Part shown: one piece after another, positions 27,920-39,542 of the stretch
Position numbering within the stretch: the first letter of the stretch is position 1
Layout of the letters: each line of letters starts with the position of its first letter
From: Penaeus vannamei
Lineage: Eukaryota > Arthropoda > Malacostraca > Decapoda > Penaeidae
Reading direction: 5' to 3'
Assembly (NCBI RefSeq): GCF_042767895.1
Contig: NC_091589.1
Coordinates: 18,757,570 to 18,821,569 of the forward strand
DNA: 64,000 nucleotides
The notes under the pieces: model-generated
Told to the model about the DNA's origin: nothing
The model's input: only the letters and a program-made list of their open reading frames with translations
Database searches by the model: none
Translations under genes and position numbers: made by a program

Positions 27920-28551
27920 TCATCTCTGAGAAGGCTGTATTTTGCTAGATTTCGCCGGTTTTTCGACTTTTTGGATTTTTCTCCTTTTAGCCTTTTTCTC
28001 ATTATAGATGGGCTTTATAATGATAATTATCATCATTATTGTCATTATCATCATCATTATTATCATTACTGTCATTATTGCCCTAATTACCCTTAATATA
28101 GTCATTATAATAATCATTATCTAAATTATTAATGTCATTTTCATCATTATAATGATTTTAATAATGATATTGACAATAATGATAATTCTTGAGATAATAA
28201 CAATAATGATAATGATTATAATAACAATAATGATAATGATTATGATAAGAATAATGGCCGGGATATATTTAATTTTATTTTTATTTCTATCATTGTCGTT
28301 ATTATTAGTGTTATTAGTAGAAAAATCATTAGAATATTGTTGAGTATTCTTATTATCGCAATTATTAGGCAAATCATCATTATAACTATCATTATATAAT
28401 TTTTATCATAATTATTGTCCTAATTACTCGCATGATTATCATTATTACCGTCATTATTGATGGGGTTATCATCAAAATCATCCTAATTAGTAGAATTATT
28501 GCTAAAATCATCATAATCATCATTTAAACTGGAAAAAGGGGGGTTTTCGAC
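27920..28551 (+). repeat. A monomer with 24-bp internal duplication (632 bp)
   Basis: Around 28202-28252 the stretch AATGATAATGATTATAATAA is present twice (second copy slightly changed, ending ATAAG), adding 24 bp. The core start also differs: TCATCTCTGAG instead of TCATCTCTCAG. The same 24-bp insertion is found in the units at 37074, ~58731 and 62436, so these are related copies. Confidence 0.88.
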
Positions 28552-29167
28552 TCATCTCTCAGAAGGCTGTATTTTGCTAGATTTCGCTGGTTTTTCGACT
28601 TTTGGGATTTTTCTCCTTTTAGCCTTTTTCTCATTATAGATGGGCTTTATTATGATAATTATCATCATTATTGTCATTATCATCATCATTATTATCATTA
28701 CTGTGATTATTGCCCTTATTACCCTTAATATAGTCATTATAATAATCATTATCTTAATTATTAATGTCATTTTCATTATTATAATGATTTTAATAATGAT
28801 AATGGCAATAATGATAATTCTAGAAAGAATAACAACAATAAAATTTATTATAATAACAATAATAGCCGTGTTATAATTACTTTTATCATTATTTCTGTTA
28901 TCATTGTCGTTATTATTAGTGTTATTAGTAGGAAATTATTAGAATTGTCTTGATTATTGCTATTATTGCAATTATTACGCAAATCATTATAAGTATCATT
29001 GTATAATCATTATCATAATTATTGTCCAAATTACTCTCATAATTACCATTATTATCGTCATTATTGTCATTATTGATGGGGTTATCATCAAAATCATCCT
29101 AATTAGCAGAATTAATGGTAAAATCATCATAATCATCATTTAAACTGGAAAAAGGGGGGTTTTCGAG

Positions 29168-29826
29168 TCATCTCTCAGAAGGCTGTATTTTGCTAGATTT
29201 CGCCGGTTTTTCGACTTTTTGGATTTTTCTCCTTTTAGCCTTTTTCTCATTATAGATGGGCTTTATGATGATAATTATCATCATTATTGTCATTATCATC
29301 ATCATTATTATCATTACTGTCATTATTGCCCTAATTACCCTTAATATAGTCATTATAATAATCATTATCTAAATTATTAATGTCATTTTCATCATTATAA
29401 TGATTTTAATAATGATATTGACAATAATGATAATTCTTGAGATAATAACAATAATGATAATGATTATAATAACAATAATGGCCGGGATATATTTAATTTT
29501 ATTTTTATTTCTGATTATAATAACAATAATGGACGGGATATATTTAATTTTATTTTTATTTCTATCATTGTCGTTATTATTAGTGTTATTAGTAGGAAAA
29601 TCATTAGAATATTGTTGAGTATTCTTATTATCGCAATTATTAGGCAAATCATCATTATAACTATCATTATATAATTTTTATCATAATTATTGTCCTAATT
29701 ACTCGCATGATTATCATTATTACCGTCATTATTGATGGGGTTATCATCAAAATCATCCTAATTAGTAGAATTATTGCTAAAATCATCATAATCATCATTT
29801 AAACTGGAAAAAGGGGGGTTTTCGAC
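29168..29826 (+). repeat. A monomer with 51-bp tandem duplication (659 bp)
   Basis: A 51-bp piece beginning GATTATAATAACAATAATGG and ending TTTATTTCT lies at 29462-29512 and again at 29513-29563 (second copy GGACGGG for GGCCGGG). The same duplication occurs in the inverted unit at 42471-43129 and in the truncated unit at the palindrome (45399-45500). It is the last complete A unit before the array stops. Confidence 0.92.
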
Positions 29827-30396
29827 TCATCTCTCAGAAGGCTGTATTTTGCTAGATTTCGCCGGTTTTTCGACTTTTGGGATTTTTCTCCTTTTAGCCT
29901 TTTTCTCATTATAGATGGGCTTTATAATGATAATTATCATCATTATTGTCATTATCATCATCATTATTATCATTACTGTGATTATTGCCCTAATTACCCT
30001 TAATATAGTCATTATAATAATCATTATCTTAATTATTAATGTCATTTTCATTATTATAATGATTTTAATAATGATAATGGCAATAATGATAATTCTAGAA
30101 AGAATAACAACAATAAAATTTATTATAATAACAATAATAGCCGTGTTATAATTACTTTTATTATTATTTCTGTTATCATTGTCGTTATTATTAGTGTTAT
30201 TAGTAGGAAATTATTAGAATTGTGTTGATTATTGCTATTATTGCAATTATTACGCAAATCATCATTATAAGTATCATTGTATAATTATTATCATAATTAT
30301 TGTCCAAATTACTCTCATAATTACCATTATTATCGTCATTATTGTCATTATTGATGGGGTTATCATCAAAATCATCCTAATTAGCAGAATTAATGG
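29827..30396 (+). repeat. Truncated B monomer at the array edge
   Basis: The unit is a normal B for about 570 bp up to GCAGAATTAATGG. The next bases should be TAAAATCATCATAATC but are ATAATAATGTTAATGATAAT, which belongs to the diverged satellite on the other strand. The last ~49 bp of the monomer, including the G6 tract, are absent. Confidence 0.92.
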
Positions 30397-30397
30397 A
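30396..30397. other. Junction between block I and inverted diverged satellite
   Basis: This is the breakpoint between a + strand B monomer and a - strand monomer of the diverged family. There is no target-site duplication and no mobile-element sequence. Both sides are ATN-rich, so the exact breakpoint is uncertain by a few bases. It lies inside a contig with no N beside it, so scaffolding did not create it. Confidence 0.85.
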
Positions 30398-30483
30398 TAA
30401 TAATGTTAATGATAATCACGACGATAATGACTATAATGATGATAATCATAAGAATAATGACAATAATGATGATAATAATAATC

Positions 30484-30610
30484 ATAGAGTCCATTTATAA
30501 GGAAATAAATGCAAAAACTAATACAATTCCAAAAGTCGAAAAAACGGCAAAATCTAGCGTATTACAGCCTTTTGAGAGAAAGGTCGAAAAAAAAGCTTTT
30601 TCGCTTTTTA
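30484..30610 (-). repeat. Diverged core 1
   Basis: On the + strand: ATAGAGTCCATTTATAAGG, then CCAAAAGTCGAAAAAACGGC, AAAATCTAGCGTATTACAGC and TTTTGAGAGAAAGGTCG, ending in TTTTTCGC. The blocks GTCGAAAAA-CGGC-AAATCTAGC and ACAGCCTT-TGAGAGA match the reverse complement of the A/B core. The G6/C6 tract of A/B is replaced by an A-rich run. Confidence 0.85.
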
Positions 30611-31065
30611 ATGATAATTAGGATTTTAGCATGCATTCAGGTAATTAAGATGATTTTCATGATAATGCCTTTATTAATAACAATAATGATAATAATTATG
30701 ATGATAATGACAATAATAATGATGATAATAATAATAATAATGATAATCATATTGATAATTTTGATAATTACTCCAATAGTAGCAATAATGAACTCTATTC
30801 TAATAATTTTCATATCAATAATGACAGTAGAAAAAATAATATCATAATTCTTGTTATTGCCATTATTAATTCTAAAAATATCATTATTGTTATTATCATT
30901 ACAAAAATAGTTATAATGATGAAAATGACCGTAATAATTAGCATAATAATCATTAGAACTGCAAGAATGATAATGATAATAATGATAATCATGACGATAA
31001 TGACTATAATGATGATAATCATAAGAATAATGACAATAATGATGATAAAAATGCTAATAATAACC

Positions 31066-31185
31066 ATAGAGTCCATTTATAATGAAATAAAGGCTAAAAC
31101 TATTAAAATCCTAGAAGTCGAAAAAAAACGGCAAAATCTGCAGCCTTTTGAGAGAAAAGTCGAAAAAAAATATTTTCGCTTTTAA
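31066..31185 (-). repeat. Diverged core 2 (short internal deletion)
   Basis: Same block order as the other cores, but AATCTAGCGTATTACAGCC is shortened to AATCTGCAGCC. The GTCGAAAAA and TTTTGAGAGA blocks are intact. It is followed only 275 bp later by the next core. Confidence 0.82.
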
Positions 31186-31340
31186 ATGATAATTATGATG
31201 AATTTATCAGGAATTCAGGTAATTATGTTGATTTTCATGATAATGCCTTTATTATTAATAATAATGATGATAATTATGATGATAATGACAATCATAATGA
31301 TAATGATAATAAAATGGCAATAATGATGATAATAATAATC

Positions 31341-31465
31341 AGAGAGTCCATTTATAATGAAATAAAGACGAAAACTAATAAAATGCCATAAGTCGAAAAA
31401 ACGGCAAAACTAGCGTATTACAGCCTTATGAGAGAAAGGTCGAAAAAAAACTTTTTCGCTTTTAA
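31341..31465 (-). repeat. Diverged core 3 (after a 275-bp short unit)
   Basis: Begins AGAGAGTCCATTTATAATG and continues CATAAGTCGAAAAAACGGC, TAGCGTATTACAGCC, TTATGAGAGAAAGG. The body between this core and the previous one has lost about half its length compared with its neighbours. Confidence 0.82.
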
Positions 31466-31887
31466 ATGGTAATTATGATGATTTTCATGATAATTCCTTT
31501 ATTTTTAACAATAATGATGATAATTATGATGATAATGACAATAATAATGATGATAACAACAATAAAATGATAATTATAATGATAATTTTAATAATTACTG
31601 CAATAATAGCAATAACGAACTAACATACTAATAATGACAATAGAAATAATAATAATATCATTATTATTGTTATTATAATGAGTATTATTGGCATTATTAT
31701 TTCTAAAATCATCATTATTGTTATTATAATTATAAAAATAGTTATAATGATGAAAATGACAGTAATGATTAGAATAATAATCATTATAACTGCAATAATG
31801 ATAATGATAGCAATGATAATCATGACGATAATAACTATAATGATGATAATCATAGGAATAATGACAATAAAGATGATGATAATAGTC

Positions 31888-32005
31888 ATAGAATCCATTT
31901 ATAATGAAATAAAGGCTAAAACTAATAAAATCCCCAAAGTCGAAAAAACGGCAAAATCTAGCCTTTAGAGAGAAAGGTCGAAAAAAAATCCTTTTTCACT
32001 TTTGA
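31888..32005 (-). repeat. Diverged core 4 (short internal deletion)
   Basis: Begins ATAGAATCCATTTATAATG. The blocks GTCGAAAAAACGGC and AAATCTAGC are kept, but GTATTACAGC is lost so that TAGC runs into CTTTAGAGAGAAAGG, consistent with recombination between the two AGC triplets. Confidence 0.82.
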
Positions 32006-32468
32006 ATGATAATTATGATGATTTTAACATTAACTCAGGTAATGATGATGATTTTCATGATAATTCCTTTATTATTAACGATAATGATGATAATTATGAT
32101 GATAATGACAATAATTATGATGACAATAATAAAATGATAATTATAATGATGATTTTGATAATTACTGCAATAATAGCAATAATGAACTCTATTCTAATAA
32201 TTTTCATACTAATAATGACAATAGAAATAATATCATTACTGTGATTATAATGAGTATTATTGTCATTATTAATTCTAAAAATATCATTATTGTTTTTATC
32301 ATTATAAAAATAGATATAATGATGAAATTTACAGTAATAATTAACATAATAATCATTATAACTGCAATAATGATAATGAGAATAATGATAATCATGACGA
32401 TAATGACTATAATGATGATAATCATAAGAATAATGACAAAAAGGACGATAATGGTGATAATAATAATC

Positions 32469-32594
32469 ATAGAGTCCATTTATAATGAAATAAAGGCTAA
32501 AATTGATAAAATCTCCAAAGTCGAAAAACGGCAAAATCAACCGTATTACAGCCTTTTGAGAGAGAGGTCGAAAAAAAACTTTCTCGCTCTTAAA
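32469..32594 (-). repeat. Diverged core 5
   Basis: Begins ATAGAGTCCATTTATAATG. It keeps CCAAAGTCGAAAAACGGC and CGTATTACAGCC, then TTTTGAGAGAGAGGTCG, ending CTTTCTCGCTC. The single-C CGGC block here is AAAACGGC, close to the A/B form AAAACCGGC. Confidence 0.83.
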
Positions 32595-33069
32595 TGATAA
32601 TTATGATTATTTTAACATGAATTCAGGTAATTATGATGATTTTCATGATAATGCCTTTATTATTAACAATAATGCTGATAATCATTATGATAATGACAAT
32701 GATAAAGATGAGAATAATAATAAAATGATATTTATAATGATAATTTTGATAATTACTGCAAAATAGCAATAATGGACTCTATTCTAATATTTTTTTATAC
32801 TAATAATGACAATAGAAATAATATTAATATCATTATTATTGTTATTGTAATAAGTATTATTGTCATTATTATTTCTAAAATTATCATTTTTGTTCTTGTC
32901 ATTATAAAAATCGTTATAAGGATAAAAATGACAGTAATAATTAGCATAATAATCATTATAACTGCAATAATGATTATGATAATATTGATAAATCATGACG
33001 ATAATGACTATAATGATGATATTCATAAGAATAATGACAGTAATGATGATAATGATGATAATAATAACC

Positions 33070-33195
33070 ATAGAGTCCATTTATGATGAAATAAAGGCTA
33101 AAACTAATAAAATCTCCAAAATCGAAAAACGGCAAAATCTAGCGTATTACAGCCTTTTGAGAAAAAGGTCGAAAAACCCGCTATTTCGCTTTTGA
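33070..33195 (-). repeat. Diverged core 6
   Basis: Begins ATAGAGTCCATTTATGATG. It keeps AAAATCGAAAAACGGC, AAATCTAGCGTATTACAGCC and TTTTGAGAAAAAGGTCG, then GAAAAACCCGCTATTTCGC. The short C3 run here sits where A/B cores carry C6 (on this strand). Confidence 0.83.
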
Positions 33196-33625
33196 ATGAT
33201 AATAATGATGATTTTAACATTAATTCAGGTAATTATGATGATCTTTTTATGATAATGCCTTTATTATTAAAAATAATGATGATAATTATGATGATAATGA
33301 CAATAATAAGGATGATAATAATAATAAAATGATAATCATAAGGATAATTTTGATAATTACTGGAATAATAACAATAATTAACTCTATTCTAATATCTTTT
33401 ATACTAATAATGACAAAAGAAATAATAATTATATCATTATTATTGTTATTATAATGAGTATTATTCTCATTATTATTTCTAAAATTATCATTATTGTTAT
33501 TATCATTATAAAAATAGATATAATGATGGAAATGACAGTAATAATTAGCAAAATAATAATTATAACTGCAATAATGATAATGATGTTAATGATAATCACG
33601 ACGATAATGACTATAATGATGATAA

Positions 33626-33760
33626 TAACAACAATAAAATGATCATTATAATGATAATTTTGATAATTACTGCAATAATAGCAATAACGAACTAACATAC
33701 TAATATTGACAATAGAAATAATAATAATATCATTATTATTGTTATTATAATGAGTATTAT
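33626..33760 (-). repeat. Duplicated diverged body fragment lacking a core
   Basis: These 135 bp match 31555-31689 with about three mismatches, including the distinctive GAACTAACATACTAAT, while other island copies have GAACTCTATTCTAAT. Just upstream, 33585-33626 is identical to 30405-30446 (GTTAATGATAATCACGACG). So the body before the expected core is joined directly to the body after it and the core is skipped. The piece runs into the gap. Confidence 0.82.
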
Positions 33761-34260
33761 NNNNNNNNNNNNNNNNNNNNNNNNNNNNNNNNNNNNNNNN
33801 NNNNNNNNNNNNNNNNNNNNNNNNNNNNNNNNNNNNNNNNNNNNNNNNNNNNNNNNNNNNNNNNNNNNNNNNNNNNNNNNNNNNNNNNNNNNNNNNNNNN
33901 NNNNNNNNNNNNNNNNNNNNNNNNNNNNNNNNNNNNNNNNNNNNNNNNNNNNNNNNNNNNNNNNNNNNNNNNNNNNNNNNNNNNNNNNNNNNNNNNNNNN
34001 NNNNNNNNNNNNNNNNNNNNNNNNNNNNNNNNNNNNNNNNNNNNNNNNNNNNNNNNNNNNNNNNNNNNNNNNNNNNNNNNNNNNNNNNNNNNNNNNNNNN
34101 NNNNNNNNNNNNNNNNNNNNNNNNNNNNNNNNNNNNNNNNNNNNNNNNNNNNNNNNNNNNNNNNNNNNNNNNNNNNNNNNNNNNNNNNNNNNNNNNNNNN
34201 NNNNNNNNNNNNNNNNNNNNNNNNNNNNNNNNNNNNNNNNNNNNNNNNNNNNNNNNNNNN
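33761..34260. other. Assembly gap, 500 N
   Basis: Exactly 500 N. A fixed round number is a scaffolding placeholder, so the true distance is unknown. Both sides are satellite in the same (-) orientation: diverged family on the left, A/B family on the right. The transition between the two families is hidden here. Confidence 0.99.
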
Positions 34261-34646
34261 TCTAATAATTTCCTACTAATAACACTAATAATAACGACAA
34301 TGATAGAAATCAAAATAAAATTAAATATATCCCCGCCATTATTATTATAATCAATATCATTATTGTTATTATCTCAAGAATTATCATTATTGTCAATATC
34401 ATTATTAAAATCATTATAATTATGAAAATGACATTAATAATTTAGATAATGATTATTATAATGACTATATTAAGGGTAATTAGGGCAATAATCACAGTAA
34501 TGATAATAATGATGATGATAATGACAATAATGATGATAATTATCATTATAAAGCCCATCTATAATGAGAAAAAGGCTAAAAGGAGAAAAATCCCAAAAGT
34601 CGAAAAACCGGCGAAATCTAGCAAAATACAGCCTTCTGAGAGATGA
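34261..34646 (-). repeat. Partial A/B hybrid monomer beside the gap
   Basis: The body is A type (TATATCCCCGCC, CAAGAATTATC, TTTAGATAATG), but the core-proximal part carries B markers: AATAATCACAG and TCCCAAAAGTC. The switch lies in the 250-bp interval where A and B are nearly identical. The next unit (34647-35239) is also A, so alternation is broken here too. Confidence 0.85.
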
Positions 34647-35239
34647 GTCGAAAACCCCCCTTTTTCCAGTTTAAATGATGATTATGATGATTTTAGCAAT
34701 AATTCTACTAATTAGGATGATTTTGATGATAACCCCATCAATAATGACGGTAATAATGATAATCATGCGAGTAATTCGGACAATAATTATGATAAAAATT
34801 ATATAATGATAGTTATAATGATGATTTGCCTAATAATTGCGATAATAAGAATACTCAACAATATTCTAATGATTTTCCTACTAATAACACTAATAATACC
34901 GACAGTGATAGAAATCAAAATAAAATTAAATATATCCCGGCCATTATTGTTATTATAATCATTATCATTATTGTTATTATCTAAAGAATTATCATTACTA
35001 AAATCATTATAATGATGAAAATGACATTAATAATTTAGATAATGATTATTATAATGACTATATTAAGGGTAATTAGGGCAATAATGACAGTAATGATAAT
35101 AATGATGATGATAATGACAATAATGATGATAATTATCATTATAAAACCCATCTATAATGAGAAAAAGGCTAAAAGGAGAAAAATCCAAAAAGTCGAAAAA
35201 CCGGCGAAATCTAGCAAAATACAGCCTTCTGAGAGATGA
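34647..35239 (-). repeat. Shortened A monomer (593 bp)
   Basis: A-type unit (TATATCCCGGCC, GAATACTCAACAATATTC) with a ~15-18 bp loss near 34990-35005. TATCTAAAGAATTATCATTA runs into CTAAAATC, skipping most of the TTGTCAATATCATTATT piece. Confidence 0.82.
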
Positions 35240-37073
35240 CTCGAAAACCCCCCTTTTTCCAGTTTAAATGATGATTATGATGATTTTACCATTAATTCTA
35301 CTAATTAGGATGATTTTGATGATAACCCCATCAATAATGACAATAATGACGATAATAATGGTAATTATGAGAGTAATTTGGACAATAATTATGATAATAA
35401 TTATACAATGATACTTATAATGATGATTTGCGTAATAATTGCAATAATAGCAATAATCAACACAATTCTAATAATTTCCTACTAATAACACTAATAATAA
35501 CGACAATGATAACAGAAATAATAATAAAAGTAATTTTAACACGGCTATTATTGTTATTATAATAAATTTTATTGTTATTCTTTCTAGAATTATCATTATT
35601 GCCATTATCATTATTAAAATCATTATAATAATGAAAATGACATTAATAATTAAGATAATGATTATTATAATGACTATATTAAGGGTAATTAGGGCAATAA
35701 TCACAGTAATGATAATAATGATGATGATAATGACAATAATGATGATAATTATCATTATAAAGCCCATCTATAATGAGAAAAAGGCTAAAAGGAGAAAAAT
35801 CCAAAAAGTCGAAAAACCGGCGAAATCTAGCAAAATACAGCCTTCTGAGAGATGAGTCGAAAACCCCCCTTTTTCCAGTTTAAATGATGATTATGATGAT
35901 TTTAGCAATAATTCTACTAATTAGGATGATTTTGATGATAACCCCATCAATAATGACGGTAATAATGATAATCATGCGAGTAATTAGGACAATAATTATG
36001 ATAAAAATTATATAATGATAGTTATAATGATGATTTGCCTAATAATTGCGATAATAAGAATACTCAACAATATTCTAATGATGTTCCTACTAATAACACT
36101 AACAATAGCGACAATGATAGAAATCAAAATAAAATTAAATATATCCCGGCCATTATTGTTATTATAATCATTATCATTATTGTTATTATCTCAAGAATTA
36201 ACATTATTGTGAATATCATTATTAAAATCATTATAATGATGAAAATGACAATAATTTAGATAATGATTATTATAATGACTATATTAAGGGTAATTAGGGC
36301 AATAATCACAGTAATGATAATAATGATGATGATAATGACAATAATGATGATAATTATCATTATAAAGCCCATCTATAATGAGAAAAAGGCTAAAAGGAGA
36401 AAAATCCAAAAAGTCGAAAAACCGGCGAAATCTAGCAAAATACAGCCTTCTGAGAGATGAGTCGAAAACCCCCCTTTTTCCAGTTTAAATGATGATTATG
36501 ATGATTTTACCATTAATTCTGCTAATTAGGATGATTTTGATGATAACCCCATCAATAATGACAATAATGACGATAATAATGGTAGTTATGAGAGTAATTT
36601 GGACAATAATTATGATAATAATTATACAATGATACTTATAATGATGATTTACGTAATAATTGCAATAATAGCAATAATCAAGACAATTCTAATAATTTCC
36701 TACTAATAACACTAATAATAACGACAATGATAACAGAAATAATAATAAAAGTAATTATAACACGGCTATTATTGTTATTATAATAAATTTTATTGTTCTT
36801 ATTCTATCTAGAATTATCATTATTGCCATTATCATTATTAAAATCATTATAATAATGAAAATGACATTAATAATTAAGATAATGATTATTATGACTATAT
36901 TAAGGGTAATTAGGGCAATAATCACAGTAATGATAATAATGATGATGATAATGACAATAATGATAATTATCATTATAAAGCCCATCTATAATGAGAAAAA
37001 GGCTAAAAGGAGAAAAATCCCAAAAGTCGAAAAACCGGCGAAATCTAGCAAAATACAGCCTTCTGAGAGATGA

Positions 37074-37699
37074 GTCGAAAACCCCCCTTTTTCCAGTTTA
37101 AATGATTATGATGATTTTAGCAATAATTTTACTAATTAGGATGATTTTGATGATAACCCCATCAATAATGACGGTAATAATGATAATCATGCGAGTAATT
37201 AGGACAATAATTATGATAAAAATTATATAATGATAGTTATAATGATTTGCCTAATAATTGCGATAATAAGAATACTCAACAATATTCTAATGATTTTCCT
37301 ACTAATAACACTAATAATAACGACAATGATAGAAATAAAAATAAAATTAAATATATCCCGGCCATTATTCTTATTAAAATCATTATCATTATTGTTATTA
37401 TAATCATTATCATTATTGTTATTATCTCAAGAATTATCATTATTGTCAATATCATTATTAAAATCATTATAATGATGAAAATGACATTAATAATTTAGAT
37501 AATGATTATTATAATGACTATATTAAGGGTAATTAGGGCAATAATGACAGTAATGATAATAATGATGATGATAATGACAATAATGATGATAATTATCATT
37601 ATAAAGCCCATCTATAATGAGAAAAAGGCTAAAAGGAGAAAAATCCAAAAAGTCGAAAAACCGGCGAAATCTAGCAAAATACAGCCTTCTCAGAAATGA
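37074..37699 (-). repeat. A monomer with 24-bp duplication, inverted (626 bp)
   Basis: Around 37365-37415 the ATCATTATCATTATTGTTAT element is present twice, as in the forward units at 27920, ~58731 and 62436. Two separate 3-bp losses bring the length to 626. Its core end reads CTTCTCAGAAATGAC, a rare form shared with the forward unit at 47607 (TCATTTCTGAGAAGG). Confidence 0.86.
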
Positions 37700-39542
37700 C
37701 TCGAAAACCCCCCTTTTTCCAGTTTGAATGATGATTATGATGATTTTACCATTAATTCTGCTAATTAGGATGATTTTGATGATAACCCCATCAATAATGA
37801 CAATAATGACGATTATAATGGTAATTATGAGAGTAATTTGGACAATAATTATGATAATAATTATACAATGATACTTATAATGATGATTTGCGTAATAATT
37901 GCAATAATAGCAATAATCAACACAATTCTAATAATTTCCTACTAATAACACTAATAATAACGACAATGATAACAGAAATGATAATAAAAGTAATTATAAC
38001 ACGGCTATTATTGTTATTATAATAAATTTTATTGTTGTTATTCTTTCTAGAATTATCATTATTGCCATTGTCATTATTAAAATCATTATGATAATGAAAA
38101 TGACATTAACAATTAAGATAATGATTATTATAATGACTATATTAAGGGTAATTAGGGCAATAATCACAGTAATGATAATAATGATGATGATAATGACAAT
38201 AATGATGATAATTATCATCATAAAGCCCATCTATAATGAGAAAAAGGCTAAAAGGAGAAAAATCCAAAAAGTCGAAAAACCGGCGAAATCTAGCAAAATA
38301 CAGCCTTCTGAGAGATGAGTCGAAAACCCCCCTTTTTCCAGTTTAAATGATGATTATGATGATTTTAGCAATAATTCTACTAATTAGGATGATTTTGATG
38401 ATAACCCCATCTATAATGACGGTAATAATGATAATCATGCGAGTAATTCGGACAATAATTATGATAAAAATTATATAATGATAGTTATAATGATGATTTG
38501 CCTAATAATTGCGATAATAAGAATACTCAACAATATTCTAATGATTTTCCTACTAATAACACTAATAATACCGACAATGATAGAAATAAAAATAAAATTA
38601 AATATATCCCGGCCATTATTGTTATTATAATCATTATCATTATTGTTATTATCTCAAGAATTATCATTATTGTCAATATCATTATTAAAATCATTATAAT
38701 GATGAAAATGACATTAATAATTTAGATAATGATTATTATAATGACTATATTAAGGGTAATTAGGGCAATAATGACAGTAATGATAATAATGATGATGATA
38801 ATGACAATAATGATGATAATTATCATTATAAAGCCCATCTATAATGAGAAAAAGGCTAAAGGGAGAAAAATCCAAAAAGTCGAAAAACCGGCGAAATCTA
38901 GCAAAATACAGCCTTCTGAGAGATGAGTCGAAAACCCCCCTTTTTCCAGTTTAAATGATGATTATGATGATTTTACCATTAATTCTGCTAATTAGGATGA
39001 TTTTGATGATAACCCCATAAATAATGACAATAATGACGATAATAATGGTAATTATGAGAGTAATTTGGACAATAATTATGATGATAATTATACAATGATA
39101 CTTATAATGATGATTTGCGTAATAATTGCAATAATAGCAATAATCAACACAATTCTAATAATTTCCTACTAATAACACTAATAATAACGACAATGATAAC
39201 AGAAATAATAATAAAAGTAATTATAACACGGCTATTATTGTTATTATAATAAATTTTATTGTTGTTATTCTTTCTAGAATTATCATTATTGCCATTATCA
39301 TTATTAAAATCATTATAATAATGAAAATGACATTAATAATTAAGATAATGATTATTATAATGACTATATTAAGGGTAATTAGGGCAATAATGACAGTAAT
39401 GATAATAATGATGATAATGACAATAATGATGATAATTATAATTATAAAGCCCATCTATAATGAGAAAAAGGCTAAAAGGAGAAAAATCCCAAAAGTCGAA
39501 AAACCGGCGAAATCTAGCAAAATACAGCCTTCTGAGAGATGA

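Larger units (their letters stand above)
1..30396 (+). repeat. Direct satellite array, block I (A/B dimers)
   Basis: Continuous head-to-tail copies of the ~610-bp satellite. Orientation is called + where the core reads TCATCTCTCAGAAGGCTG. Monomer A starts are at 261, 1488, 2715, 3942, 5137, 6364, 7591, 8818, 10045, 11272, 12499, 13726, 14953, 16180, 17407, 18634, 20472, 21699, 23028, 24255, 25481, 26089, 27920 and 29168. B starts are at 869, 2096, 3323, 4518, 5745, 6972, 8199, 9426, 10653, 11880, 13107, 14334, 15561, 16788, 18015, 19242, 21080, 22409, 23636, 24863, 26696, 27313, 28552 and 29827. One unit (19861) is neither clearly A nor B. The block ends abruptly inside a B monomer at 30396. 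No gene is visible in it. Confidence 0.97.
30397..33760 (-). repeat. Diverged sister satellite island, reverse orientation
   Basis: Units here are related to A/B but clearly diverged. The core is recognisable on the - strand at six places (from 30484, 31066, 31341, 31888, 32469 and 33070). Core-to-core spacings are 582, 275, 547, 581 and 601 bp. On the + strand the body reads AAT/GAT-rich with repeated phrases such as ATGATGATTTTCATGATAAT and ACTGCAATAATAGCAATAA. Copies differ from each other much more than A/B copies do, so this looks like an older array no longer homogenised. No gene is visible. Confidence 0.9.

Noticed and set aside
1..30396. CRISPR array
   Set aside because: The repeat period is ~610/1227 bp with no short direct repeats and unique spacers, and no cas genes.
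30397..33760. Insertion of a transposon between array blocks
   Set aside because: The island contains diverged units of the same satellite. No terminal repeats, target-site duplication or transposase-like frame was seen.
33429..34313. Long open frames across the N gaps (also 57996-58928)
   Set aside because: Most of their length is N. They are artefacts of translating gap characters.
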